In this document: positions 54,786-62,097 of the stretch, piece after piece | Layout: each line of letters starts with the position of its first letter | Position numbering within the stretch: position 1 is the stretch's first letter | Assembly (NCBI RefSeq): GCF_028369065.1 | Contig: NZ_JAQNDA010000001.1 | Span: 434,001-498,000 of the forward strand | Length of the DNA: 64,000 nucleotides | Reading direction: 5' to 3' | Source of the DNA: Marinobacter sp. SS21 | GTDB lineage: Bacteria; Pseudomonadota; Gammaproteobacteria; Pseudomonadales; Oleiphilaceae | Made by a program: the position numbers and the translations under genes | Notes under the pieces: model-generated | Seen by the model: only the letters and a program-made list of their open reading frames with translations | Told to the model about the DNA's origin: nothing | Database searches by the model: none

Positions 54786-56219
54786 TTACAGAATGGGCGC
54801 CAGCAGGCGTACCGCCCGGCAGCACAGGCGAAACAGCAGCGAACGGTCGCGGTAGTCCCGTGCGGTCATCAGGCGGCAGCTTTGCAGGTCCTCGGACAAC
54901 ATCTGCGCGACGGCCTGGACAAATTGGGGCGCGGTGGACAGGGCGGTGATCTCGAAGTTCAGCCGCATGGAGCGGTTGTCCAGATTGGCGGTGCCGATCG
55001 CCGCGTAGCGGCTGTCCACCAGCACCACCTTCTGGTGCATAAAGCCCGGCTGGTACTGGTAAATGCCAATGCCGGCCCGGCTGGCCTGGACCAGGTAGGA
55101 GTAAGCCGCCAACCGGACCAGCCGGCTGTCGGATTTCTCGGGGATCAGAATGCGGACATCCACCCCCCGCAGGGCGGCAAGCTGAAGGGCGTTGATCACC
55201 TGGAAGTCGGGAACAAAGTAGGGCGAAGCGATCCAGATCCGCTCGCGGGCGTTGTTGATGCAGTTGAGGAAGAACAGGGTACAGGTTTCGTGGGGATCGG
55301 CCGGACCGGTTGGCAGAATCAGCGCCTGCTGATCGCCTCCCGGCGCCGTTTTGGGTGACCAGTCCAGGGCCGGGGTCTCGTTGCAGGCCCAATTCCAGTC
55401 CTCCAGCCAGGCCAGTTGCAGGCCCAGTACCGCAGGGCCCTCGATGCGACAATGGGTATCGCGCCAGGGCTCCTGATCCATGGCGCGGCCGAGGTATTCA
55501 TCCCCCAGGTTGATGCCGCCGACGAAACCGATGCTGCCATCGCACACCAGCAGCTTGCGATGATTACGAAAATTGATCTGGAACCGGCGCCGACGGATGT
55601 TGCCATCGCCGAACGAGGCAATCCGTGCGCCGGCGGCGCTCAGTTCGTTGAGGTAGTTACGTGGCAGCCAGACACTGCCGATGTCGTCGTAAAGGAACCA
55701 GACCCGGACCCCTTCGGCGAGTTTGCGCTTGAGGATGGTCTTGATGCGCTGGCCAACCCGGTCAGAGCGGACGATGTAGAACTCCAGCAGGATATAGTGC
55801 TGGGCATCCTCCATGGCATCGAACAGAGCCTGAAACGTGGCTTCACCATCCCGCAGTACAGCGCAGCGGTTTCCACCGGTGAACGGCTGGCGGGCGAGCC
55901 GGCACAATACCTGCAGGTCGGGATCGGCGTGGGCCGGTTCCGGGGCGATCAGCGCGGCGGTCTGCTGTTCAAAGCGGTTGACCAGGGGCTGCAGCGCCCT
56001 GTCCTCCAGGCGCCGGGCCCGCACGTATCCGGAGAACCGGTTGCGGCCGAAAAACAGGAACAGTGGCACCGACAGGTAGGGCAGGCCCAGCAGGGCGATG
56101 ATCCAGGCGATGGCGCCCTGAGCGGTGCGATAGGTCAGCAGAATGCGGTAGACGCACAGCAACGCCGCGCCGTACAGGCTGGCGACCACGAACGCGATGA
56201 ACGACAGCCCTTCGCTCAC
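54786..56219 (-). CDS. cls: Cardiolipin synthase
   Basis: A 477-residue phospholipase-D-family membrane enzyme that joins two phosphatidylglycerols into cardiolipin. Two N-terminal membrane segments (about 3-25 and 33-53) precede two HKD motifs: HRKLLVCD (in FRNHRKLLVCDGSIGFVGGIN) and HQKVVLVD (in FMHQKVVLVDSRYAAIGTANLDNRSM). The length fits ClsA (486 in E. coli). The minus-strand frame is open far into the AraC gene, but the GTG at 56219, overlapping the AraC stop by four bases (GTGA), places the membrane segments at the N-terminus. Translational coupling to the AraC gene follows. Confidence 0.93.
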   Translation of the reverse strand: MSEGLSFIAFVVASLYGAALLCVYRILLTYRTAQGAIAWIIALLGLPYLSVPLFLFFGRNRFSGYVRARRLEDRALQPLVNRFEQQTAALIAPEPAHADPDLQVLCRLARQPFTGGNRCAVLRDGEATFQALFDAMEDAQHYILLEFYIVRSDRVGQRIKTILKRKLAEGVRVWFLYDDIGSVWLPRNYLNELSAAGARIASFGDGNIRRRRFQINFRNHRKLLVCDGSIGFVGGINLGDEYLGRAMDQEPWRDTHCRIEGPAVLGLQLAWLEDWNWACNETPALDWSPKTAPGGDQQALILPTGPADPHETCTLFFLNCINNARERIWIASPYFVPDFQVINALQLAALRGVDVRILIPEKSDSRLVRLAAYSYLVQASRAGIGIYQYQPGFMHQKVVLVDSRYAAIGTANLDNRSMRLNFEITALSTAPQFVQAVAQMLSEDLQSCRLMTARDYRDRSLLFRLCCRAVRLLAPIL

Positions 56220-57286
56220 TGATGGCCGTCCTGATGGTGATGCCGGGCACGAAACTGCGCCGGTGCCATGCCGGTCCAGCGCTTGAAGGCCCGGCTGAAG
56301 GCACTGAGTTCGGAAAATCCGAGCAGGAACGCAATTTCGCCCAGGGAATACTGGTTGGCTGCCACATAGCGCAGCGCCTTGCCCTTGCGGACCTGTTCCA
56401 CCAGGTCGTGAAAGCTGACCCCCTCCCGTTTCAGGCGCCGGTAGAGCGTCTGGCGGCTCATGTGGCATTGCTGGGCGAGGGTGTCGGCATTGACCCGGTC
56501 GGTGGCCATTTGGTGGGCCACCAGGCGGCGTACCTTGCGACTGAAGCTGCGTTGGGGTTGCCAGCGAGCCAGGATGGTGTTGACCTGTTTGAGCACGGCG
56601 GAATAGATGTAGGGATTGCGCCGTGGAATCGGGCGACCCAGGTGGCGGCTGCTGAAGCCAACCCGGGTGGTGGTGGCGCCAAACAACACCTCTCCGCCGA
56701 ACAGGCGCCGGTATTCCGCGGCATAACTGGGTTGTGGGTGGGCCAGCTCGACCCAGTCCACCGCAAAGTCGGGAAAGATGAAGTGCCGGGTCCGGGTGAT
56801 GGCCGAGGCCAGGGTGCGGTCCATGTCCTGGCGACAGTAATGGGCCGCGGTATCCGGCTGCCAAGACAGGATGGCCTGGTCTTCGGTCTGCTCAAAACTG
56901 AGGGCGATCGATTCGTTAATCAGTCGGTGCAGGCGGACATACTGGCCGAGCGCATCGCCCAGGGTGTCGCAATTGAAAAACACGTGGCCGACCAGGCCCA
57001 TGCTCTCCGGGTCCACGGTTTCGCCGGCGTGCAGGCCCACCGCCGGATCGCCGGTGAGTTGCTCGGCATAGTCCCAAAAACGGTAGTAGGCGTCGGCGGG
57101 CACGCGCTGATCGGGGCCGTCTAGCTGACTCAGCGACACCCCCAGCAACTGCTCCATCGGCGCGGGGTCGTCCTGTCCCCGGCGTTGCAGGTAATGCACC
57201 AGTGCCAGGGCGCTGGAGGCCGCCACCAGCGGCGTTACGCTCAAGGTTTCCTCGTCCTTCGTATCCACCGTCACGGGTCCTGCCAA
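56216..57286 (-). CDS. AraC-family regulator
   Basis: A 356-residue transcription factor with an N-terminal Arabinose_bd-type ligand region (about 15-225; YYRFWDYAEQLTGDPAVGLHAGE) and a C-terminal HTH_18 domain (about 250-350; AQQCHMSRQTLYRRLKREGVSFHDLVEQVRKGKALRYV, IAFLLGFSELSAFSRAFKRWTGMAPAQFR). The start is uncertain: TTG 57286 has GGAG upstream, while a GTG at 57268 has AGGA nine bases upstream and would remove six residues. It is coupled by a 4-bp overlap to cls downstream. Paired TGTCAAG repeats just upstream suggest self-regulation. Its ligand is unknown. Confidence 0.88.
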   Translation of the reverse strand: MAGPVTVDTKDEETLSVTPLVAASSALALVHYLQRRGQDDPAPMEQLLGVSLSQLDGPDQRVPADAYYRFWDYAEQLTGDPAVGLHAGETVDPESMGLVGHVFFNCDTLGDALGQYVRLHRLINESIALSFEQTEDQAILSWQPDTAAHYCRQDMDRTLASAITRTRHFIFPDFAVDWVELAHPQPSYAAEYRRLFGGEVLFGATTTRVGFSSRHLGRPIPRRNPYIYSAVLKQVNTILARWQPQRSFSRKVRRLVAHQMATDRVNADTLAQQCHMSRQTLYRRLKREGVSFHDLVEQVRKGKALRYVAANQYSLGEIAFLLGFSELSAFSRAFKRWTGMAPAQFRARHHHQDGHQ

Positions 57287-57317
57287 AGCGGGTCTGCTCC
57301 GAAATGTTGTTACGAAA

Positions 57318-57345
57318 TGTCAAGTGTCTGGGACAACCTGTCAAG
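57318..57345. promoter_or_regulatory. Candidate AraC-type operator: two TGTCAAG repeats 21 bp apart
   Basis: TGTCAAG occurs at 57318-57324 and again at 57339-57345 in direct orientation, with a third partial copy (TGTCATC) from 57350. A spacing of 21 bases is the classic layout of AraC-family half-sites. On the minus strand each copy contains TTGACA, a -35 consensus for the AraC gene. The site lies between the AraC gene and the small peptide gene and could control both. Confidence 0.45.
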
Positions 57346-57428
57346 GGAATGTCATCGCTTTAACGATAGCATTAGACCACCGATTAGAGACACTGCAGTA
57401 CACAATCAACAACGAGGAGGTGGTCTGT

Positions 57429-57521
57429 ATGGAAAACACAATTTTTGTTCCCCATAATGAATTGGAGCGTGCTAACTGTCGGGCACTGGAAGAGTACCTG
57501 AGCGGCATGTTCTTCTGCTAA
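57429..57521 (+). CDS. 30-residue peptide gene
   Basis: A short frame reading MENTIFVPHNELERANCRALEEYLSGMFFC when its pieces (MENTIFVPHN, ELERANCRAL, EEYLSGMFFC) are joined. A near-perfect Shine-Dalgarno GAGGAGG lies eight bases before the ATG, and an intrinsic terminator starts 19 bp after the stop. This makes a complete one-gene unit. The peptide has two cysteines (17 and 30, the last residue), no basic leader and no membrane segment, with an amphipathic middle and an aromatic C-terminal end. I do not recognise a family. It is divergent from the AraC gene and convergent with the PilZ gene. It could be a small protein, a leader peptide or a modified-peptide precursor. Confidence 0.65.
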   Translation: MENTIFVPHNELERANCRALEEYLSGMFFC

Positions 57522-57539
57522 GGGGGCGGTTAGTACCGG

Positions 57540-57564
57540 AAAAGGCCGAGTGATCGGCCTTTTT
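57540..57564 (+). terminator. Intrinsic terminator of the 30-residue peptide gene
   Basis: AAAAGGCCG (57540-57548) pairs with CGGCCTTTT (57555-57563), with a six-base loop and a following T. The A run on the other side lets it act on both strands, ending the PilZ transcript as well. Confidence 0.85.
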
Positions 57565-57592
57565 CGTTTGTGTTTTACAGCCTCTGAGGGGC

Positions 57593-58033
57593 TCAGTCCC
57601 CGACGCCGAACGCTTCCAGCGGCTGGATGCGCAGGCGCAGTTTTTCGCTGCGTTCGAGAATGCCCTCGATACGGCCCAGCTGTGCCTTCACCTGGTCGGA
57701 CTTCATGGCGCGACTGGCGGTGAAATCGAACTGCAGGCCTGCAATCTGTTGATCCTGACCGCTGTGGCGCAGGTTACAGACCTTTGCGATGAGTTTGTCC
57801 AGGTCGAGGACGCCGGCTTCCATCGACAGCTGAGCCCGCAGCTCCACCGCATCCCCCTCCTTGAGTAAGTATTGGCCATTGACCACCATCGACAGACCTT
57901 GCCGGGTGAAGTCGAAGCCGGCGGCGGGTCGGAAGCGGCCAAACAGACCCTTCCGTGGCCGCCATTCCAAGGCCAGGTTGGCGGCGGGCATCCTGCGAAG
58001 TTTGCGGCGGTCCGGTTGCTGCGATTGCGCCAT
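57593..58033 (-). CDS. PilZ domain protein
   Basis: A 146-residue cytosolic protein with a PilZ fold. DRRKLRRMPAA matches the RxxxR c-di-GMP binding arm, and FDFTRQGLSM occupies the place of the (D/N)xSxxG motif in a variant form. The ligand contact is therefore plausible but weakened. The ATG at 58033, with AAGGA upstream, removes an upstream extension that is open but unconserved. It may read out c-di-GMP from the cyclases elsewhere in the window. Confidence 0.75.
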   Translation of the reverse strand: MAQSQQPDRRKLRRMPAANLALEWRPRKGLFGRFRPAAGFDFTRQGLSMVVNGQYLLKEGDAVELRAQLSMEAGVLDLDKLIAKVCNLRHSGQDQQIAGLQFDFTASRAMKSDQVKAQLGRIEGILERSEKLRLRIQPLEAFGVGD

Positions 58034-58195
58034 GGTGAGTTTCCTTGTGTGCGGGCCGGTCACGTCGATGGGGCCGGTATCCCTGAAATGTGTGTGGCGT
58101 TGGTGTTCGGTGTTAATGTAGCTTGCCAGGCAGCCGCTGTGCGCGATGGACACCACAAAATGAGTAAGTGATGACGCGCTGGCAGTGGTTAGGGA

Positions 58196-58251
58196 GCCTC
58201 TGATTAACTCCGGATCAGCTCTGGCATTCAGAGCCATTCACCATCAGAGGC
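58196..58251. repeat. Nested inverted repeat upstream of the hydrolase gene
   Basis: Outer arms GCCTCTGAT (58196-58204) and ATCAGAGGC (58243-58251) are perfect complements. Inside them GCTCTG (58218-58223) and CAGAGC (58229-58234) form a second stem with a five-base loop. The 56-base element could fold as a two-part hairpin. It resembles a short palindromic mobile repeat, but no copies are visible in this window. Confidence 0.55.
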
Positions 58252-58313
58252 GCCTTAGTTCGCGGTTGCTTATGGCCAGCCCATTGACTGATTGCAACGA
58301 AAGAGGAGTCGGC

Positions 58314-59102
58314 ATGAAGGTCCGTTTGAACCATCGCATCACCGGAGCAGGGCGACCGCTGATCCTGCTCCATGGCCTGTTTGGCTCTATGGAAAATCTC
58401 GGGGGTGTGTCACAGCGGCTCCAGGAGCATTTTCAGATTCACGCTCTGGATCAGCGTAACCACGGCCGTTCGCCCCATACCGATACCATGGATTATCCCG
58501 CGATGGCGGATGATGTCATCGGCTACATGGATGAGCAGGGCTTGGCGCAGGCCTGCGTGCTGGGGCATTCCATGGGCGGCAAGGTGGCCATGCAGGTCGC
58601 CCTGAGCGCGCCCGACCGGGTCGAGCGCTTGGTGGTGGCGGATATCGCCCCGGTGACCTACAAACCCCGCCACGACGCCATCCTGGAGGGGCTGAGTCAG
58701 CTGGATCTGGATCGGATCACGTCCCGGCAGCAGGCCGACGAGGCCCTGGCGGCGTATGTGCCCACCACGGGCATCCGCAGCTTCCTGCTCAAGAACCTGC
58801 AGCGGATTCCGGACTCAGAGCGTAGCGGTGCCGCGGTGTTTCGCTGGCGCCTGAATCTGCCGGTGATTCAGCAATGCTACCACCGGCTGGCCGCGGCCCC
58901 GGAAGCCACCAGCCCTTACCTGGGCCCGGTACTGTTCCTCAAGGGTGAAGATTCCGCCTACATTCAGGAAAAACACCGGGACGAGGTGGCCCGATTGTTT
59001 CCCCATGCCCGCCTCAAGGTGATCACCGGCACCGACCACTGGCTGCATGCCGAGAAGCCGGATACGTTTGCCGCCCTGTGCCGCCAGTTCCTGGCGGAGT
59101 GA
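58314..59102 (+). CDS. Alpha/beta hydrolase, YbfF-like esterase
   Basis: A 262-residue cytosolic esterase-fold protein similar to E. coli YbfF. LILLHGLFGSMENLG holds the oxyanion region, GHSMGG carries the nucleophile Ser86, and the C-terminal GTDHWLHAEKP holds the catalytic His. DQRNHGRSPH is a family signature. YbfF hydrolyses short acyl-CoA or palmitoyl-CoA esters in vitro; the natural substrate is uncertain. The ATG at 58314 is preceded by AAGAGGAG; the frame is open to 58185 across the inverted repeat. Confidence 0.9.
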   Translation: MKVRLNHRITGAGRPLILLHGLFGSMENLGGVSQRLQEHFQIHALDQRNHGRSPHTDTMDYPAMADDVIGYMDEQGLAQACVLGHSMGGKVAMQVALSAPDRVERLVVADIAPVTYKPRHDAILEGLSQLDLDRITSRQQADEALAAYVPTTGIRSFLLKNLQRIPDSERSGAAVFRWRLNLPVIQQCYHRLAAAPEATSPYLGPVLFLKGEDSAYIQEKHRDEVARLFPHARLKVITGTDHWLHAEKPDTFAALCRQFLAE

Positions 59103-59116
59103 GTTGCCAGGGGGGC

Positions 59117-59257
59117 TCAGGCGCGCGCTTGGCGATCGCCGGTGCTGTCCAGTTTGCTGAGCTTATGGTCAAAAAACGCTTTCGCGCTATAAGCGACACC
59201 ACCAATGACCAGCAGCGCGGCCAGGGTAAACAGCGGAGAGGCGAGTTGGTACAGCAT
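59117..59257 (-). CDS. 46-residue single-span membrane protein
   Basis: A short minus-strand gene starting MLYQLASPLFTLAALLVIGG. It has one membrane segment (about residues 8-27), a short linker, a Lys/Phe-rich stretch (AKAFFDHKLSKLD) and a polar tail ending QARA. AGGGAG six bases upstream of the ATG is a strong ribosome binding site. It is convergent with the hydrolase gene (14 bp) and divergent from the SMP-30 gene. The composition is typical of small membrane proteins that modulate larger complexes; no partner is evident. Confidence 0.65.
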   Translation of the reverse strand: MLYQLASPLFTLAALLVIGGVAYSAKAFFDHKLSKLDSTGDRQARA

Positions 59258-59425
59258 GGTGGGCTCCCTAAAGGTACGTTCGTGGCGCCGGGCCGGTCAG
59301 AAAATGAGCAGTGACTATACTCGAGCGCCCGTGCCGCTGCAATGTCGACGCTATGCCGAGTCAGGTCGCTGTGCTAGGTTGTCGTCGAGTGTGTTTGCAA
59401 GCAACCTAAGGAATTGGAATTTCTT

Positions 59426-60514
59426 ATGAAATGGCTATTGATCGGCGTGCTCGTGGTGTTCCTGCTGCTGGGTGGTTTTCTGCTCTCGCCCTCACCGGTA
59501 GACAGCCAGGCCTGGGCGCCGCCACCGCCTCCGGCCATGACCGGCCCGCTCTCAGCCAACCAGCACTTGCGTCTGGCCGATCTGCTGGCCAAGGGCCAGG
59601 TCTACGGACCGGAAGATACCGCGGTGGATGGCCAGGGCCGCGTCTACGCGGGCACCCAGGACGGAAAGATTGTGCGGGTGTGGCCGGATGGCCGGGTCGA
59701 GGAGTGGTTGCAGACCGGTGGGCGACCCCTGGGCATGGTGTTTGATGGCGACGGGCGACTGATCGTGGCCGATGCCTGGAAGGGGCTGTTGGCGATCACC
59801 CCCGACGGCGAGATCAGCGTGCTGAGTCGGGAAGCGGAAGGGCTGCCGTATCGCTTCACCGATGACGTCGATATCGCCCCGGACGGTCGTATTTACTTTA
59901 CCGATGCCAGTTCCCGGTTCGAGCAGCCGGATTACAAACTGGACCTGCTGGAGATGCGCCCCCACGGTCGTCTGCTGCGCTACGATCCCGCCACGGGCAA
60001 AAGCGAGGTGCTGCTGGGTAACCTGCATTTCGCCAACGGTGTGGCGGTGTCCCCGGATGGCAGCTACGTGCTGGTCAACGAAACCTGGAAGTACCGTATC
60101 CTCCGTTATTGGATCAGTGGCCGCGATGCCGGTCAGGCCGAGGTGTTTGCCGACAACCTGCCTGGCTTCCCGGACAACCTGGCGGTGGACCAGCAGGGTC
60201 GGTATTGGGTTGCCTTTCCCTCGCTGCGCAATGAGCAGATCGACACCCTGCATCTGCACCCCTGGCTGAAGGATCTGGTGGCGAAGTTGCCGGATGGACT
60301 GAAACCGAAGCCGGAAGCCTATGGCCTGGTGGTGGCGCTGGACGACCAGGGCGCGGTGATCACCAGCCTCCACGATACCAGGGGCAGCCATCTGCAGGAG
60401 ATCACGTCGGTGAATCCCAGTGGTGGTTATCTATACTTTGGTTCACTTCACAACGACCGTATCGGTCGGCTAGCGTTGCATGCCATCCCTGGGCTTGGAG
60501 ACATTAACGAATGA
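59426..60514 (+). CDS. SMP-30/strictosidine-synthase-like beta-propeller protein
   Basis: A 362-residue protein with an N-terminal membrane anchor or uncleaved signal (about 2-22, MKWLLIGVLVVFLLLGG), a Pro-rich linker, and a six-bladed propeller with blade motifs such as GPEDTAVDGQGRVYAGTQDG, RPLGMVFDGDGRLIVAD, TDDVDIAPDGRIYFTD, FANGVAVSPDGSYVLVNET and PDNLAVDQQGRYWVAF. Members hydrolyse lactones or other small esters, with metal bound by Glu/Asn/Asp residues in the blade tops; substrate is unknown. The ATG at 59426 is chosen; AAGGA lies a little far upstream. It overlaps the next gene by four bases (ATGA). Confidence 0.88.
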   Translation: MKWLLIGVLVVFLLLGGFLLSPSPVDSQAWAPPPPPAMTGPLSANQHLRLADLLAKGQVYGPEDTAVDGQGRVYAGTQDGKIVRVWPDGRVEEWLQTGGRPLGMVFDGDGRLIVADAWKGLLAITPDGEISVLSREAEGLPYRFTDDVDIAPDGRIYFTDASSRFEQPDYKLDLLEMRPHGRLLRYDPATGKSEVLLGNLHFANGVAVSPDGSYVLVNETWKYRILRYWISGRDAGQAEVFADNLPGFPDNLAVDQQGRYWVAFPSLRNEQIDTLHLHPWLKDLVAKLPDGLKPKPEAYGLVVALDDQGAVITSLHDTRGSHLQEITSVNPSGGYLYFGSLHNDRIGRLALHAIPGLGDINE

Positions 60515-60996
60515 TGCAAGTGGCGGACATTGACTGGGATCTGCCGGATCCGTATACCCTGACCATCGACGTGACCCCTGACGATACCGACCGCTTGGGA
60601 CATGCCAACAACGTGGTCTACGTCCGCTGGCTGGAGGAGATCAGTTGGGCTCACATCGAGAGTCTGGGCATGACCTGGGAGCGCCACGAGGCCACCGGCA
60701 AGGCCATGGCCATCACCCGCACCGAAATCGATTATCTGGCCGCCGCCAATGCCGGCGACCGCCTCATTCTGGCCACCTGGTTGACCGGTTTCGACGGTCG
60801 CTTCCGTTCTGCCCGCCAATTCCAGCTGGTGCGCGCCAGCGACGGCAAGACCCTGGTAAGGGCCCTGTCCAGCCACGCCTGTGTCGATCTCAAGAGTCAG
60901 CGACCGACGCGGGTGCCCCCGGAGTACGGTGAGATCCTGGGGGGCGCCCTGGTCGCTGGCGGTAAGGGCTTGGCAGCGCTGAGCCAGACCGACTGA
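60511..60996 (+). CDS. Hotdog-fold thioesterase (4HBT type)
   Basis: A 161-residue acyl-CoA thioesterase-like protein. TPDDTDRLGHANNVVYVRWLEE is the 4HBT signature with a catalytic Asp and the GHxNN pattern; TRTEIDYLAAANAGDRLILATW and FQLVRASDGKTLVRA are later hotdog strands. It overlaps the SMP-30-like gene by four bases, so both are made from one message. The pairing of a lactonase-like and a thioesterase-like enzyme suggests a shared small-ester or acyl substrate, which is inference. Confidence 0.88.
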   Translation: MMQVADIDWDLPDPYTLTIDVTPDDTDRLGHANNVVYVRWLEEISWAHIESLGMTWERHEATGKAMAITRTEIDYLAAANAGDRLILATWLTGFDGRFRSARQFQLVRASDGKTLVRALSSHACVDLKSQRPTRVPPEYGEILGGALVAGGKGLAALSQTD

Positions 60997-61068
60997 CAGC
61001 GAAGGCTGAAATATCTGCTAGGCTGGAGAGTGGAATACCCTCGGACTGCGAGCAAAGGGGAGAGCGCG

Positions 61069-62058
61069 ATGGAGAACCCGGCCGTGCAACCTGATAGCGG
61101 CGCGATGCTGCGCATCGTCTATGAGCGGTTTGGCGACGCCGACCAGCTGAAACTGGAGGAAACCGCGGTGCCGCGGCCTGGCCCAGGTCAGGTGTGTATC
61201 CGGGTCGCTGGCGCCGGAGTGAACCCGATTGACTGGAAAACCCGCAAGGGGTTGGGGTTCGCCGCTCGACAGATTGAGCATCGGCTGCCGTGGACGCCGG
61301 GCTATGATATGGCCGGCGAGGTGGTGGCGCTGGGTGACGAGGTACGGACCCTGGCTGCGGGGGACCGGGTCATGGGCATGGTGGGGTTTCCCATCGCTGG
61401 TGGCGGCTACGCCGAGTACGTGCTGGCGCAGGCTGACGAGGTGGCCATTGTCCCGGAAGAATTGGACCTGATGACTGCCGGTGCCGTGCCGCTGGCGGCG
61501 CTGACCGCCTGGCAGGCGCTGTTTGAGGTGGCGGAACTGGAACCGGGACAGAAAATCCTGATTCACGCCGGTGCCGGTGGGGTCGGCCATTTTGCCATTC
61601 AGTTTGCCCTGGTCCGCGGCGCCCACGTGATCACTACCGCCTCGGCACGCCACAAGGACTTCCTGGACGGTCTGGGGGTGCATGAGGTCATCGATTACAC
61701 CAAGACCGACGTGGTGGACGAGTGCTATGGCCTGGACGTGGTGCTGGACCTGGTGGGGGGGGATACCGGTCGCCGTTCCCTGCATACCCTCAGTGAACAC
61801 GGCGTGCTGGTCACCATTCCCACGGTGACGGCGGACGACATCATCTCCGCCGCCGAAGGTATGGGGCTGCGAGCCCATGGCATGACGGTGCGGCCGGAAG
61901 TCTTCCATTTGGAGGAAATTGCCGAACTCATCGAGGACGGTGACGTCAAGGTGCATGTGCACCAGGTGTTTCCGCTGGCGGCTGCGGCGGACGCCCATCG
62001 CGTGCTCGAGGATGGCCACGTACAAGGCAAACTGGTGCTTGACTGCCGGGCGGGTTAG
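61069..62058 (+). CDS. Zinc-free medium-chain reductase (quinone oxidoreductase family)
   Basis: A 329-residue NADP-dependent oxidoreductase of the quinone-oxidoreductase/zeta-crystallin type. GVNPIDWKTRKG, PGYDMAGEVVALGDEV, AGAVPLAALTAWQALF and the nucleotide-binding HAGAGGVGHFAIQFA are family motifs, and DVVLDLVGGDT follows. No zinc ligands of classical alcohol dehydrogenases are seen. The ATG at 61069 follows AAAGGGGAG; the frame is open to 61030. It begins 72 bp after the thioesterase gene and may share its transcript. Confidence 0.9.
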   Translation: MENPAVQPDSGAMLRIVYERFGDADQLKLEETAVPRPGPGQVCIRVAGAGVNPIDWKTRKGLGFAARQIEHRLPWTPGYDMAGEVVALGDEVRTLAAGDRVMGMVGFPIAGGGYAEYVLAQADEVAIVPEELDLMTAGAVPLAALTAWQALFEVAELEPGQKILIHAGAGGVGHFAIQFALVRGAHVITTASARHKDFLDGLGVHEVIDYTKTDVVDECYGLDVVLDLVGGDTGRRSLHTLSEHGVLVTIPTVTADDIISAAEGMGLRAHGMTVRPEVFHLEEIAELIEDGDVKVHVHQVFPLAAAADAHRVLEDGHVQGKLVLDCRAG

Positions 62059-62097
62059 GCCGGTCCCGGTTGCTCGATCTCTCCGCCCACCGGCTCC

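Noticed and set aside
56220-56864. N-terminal extension of the cls frame into the AraC gene
   Set aside because: The extra ~215 codons are Gly/His/Pro-rich and lie within the AraC gene in another frame. The GTG at 56219 gives normal membrane segments and length.
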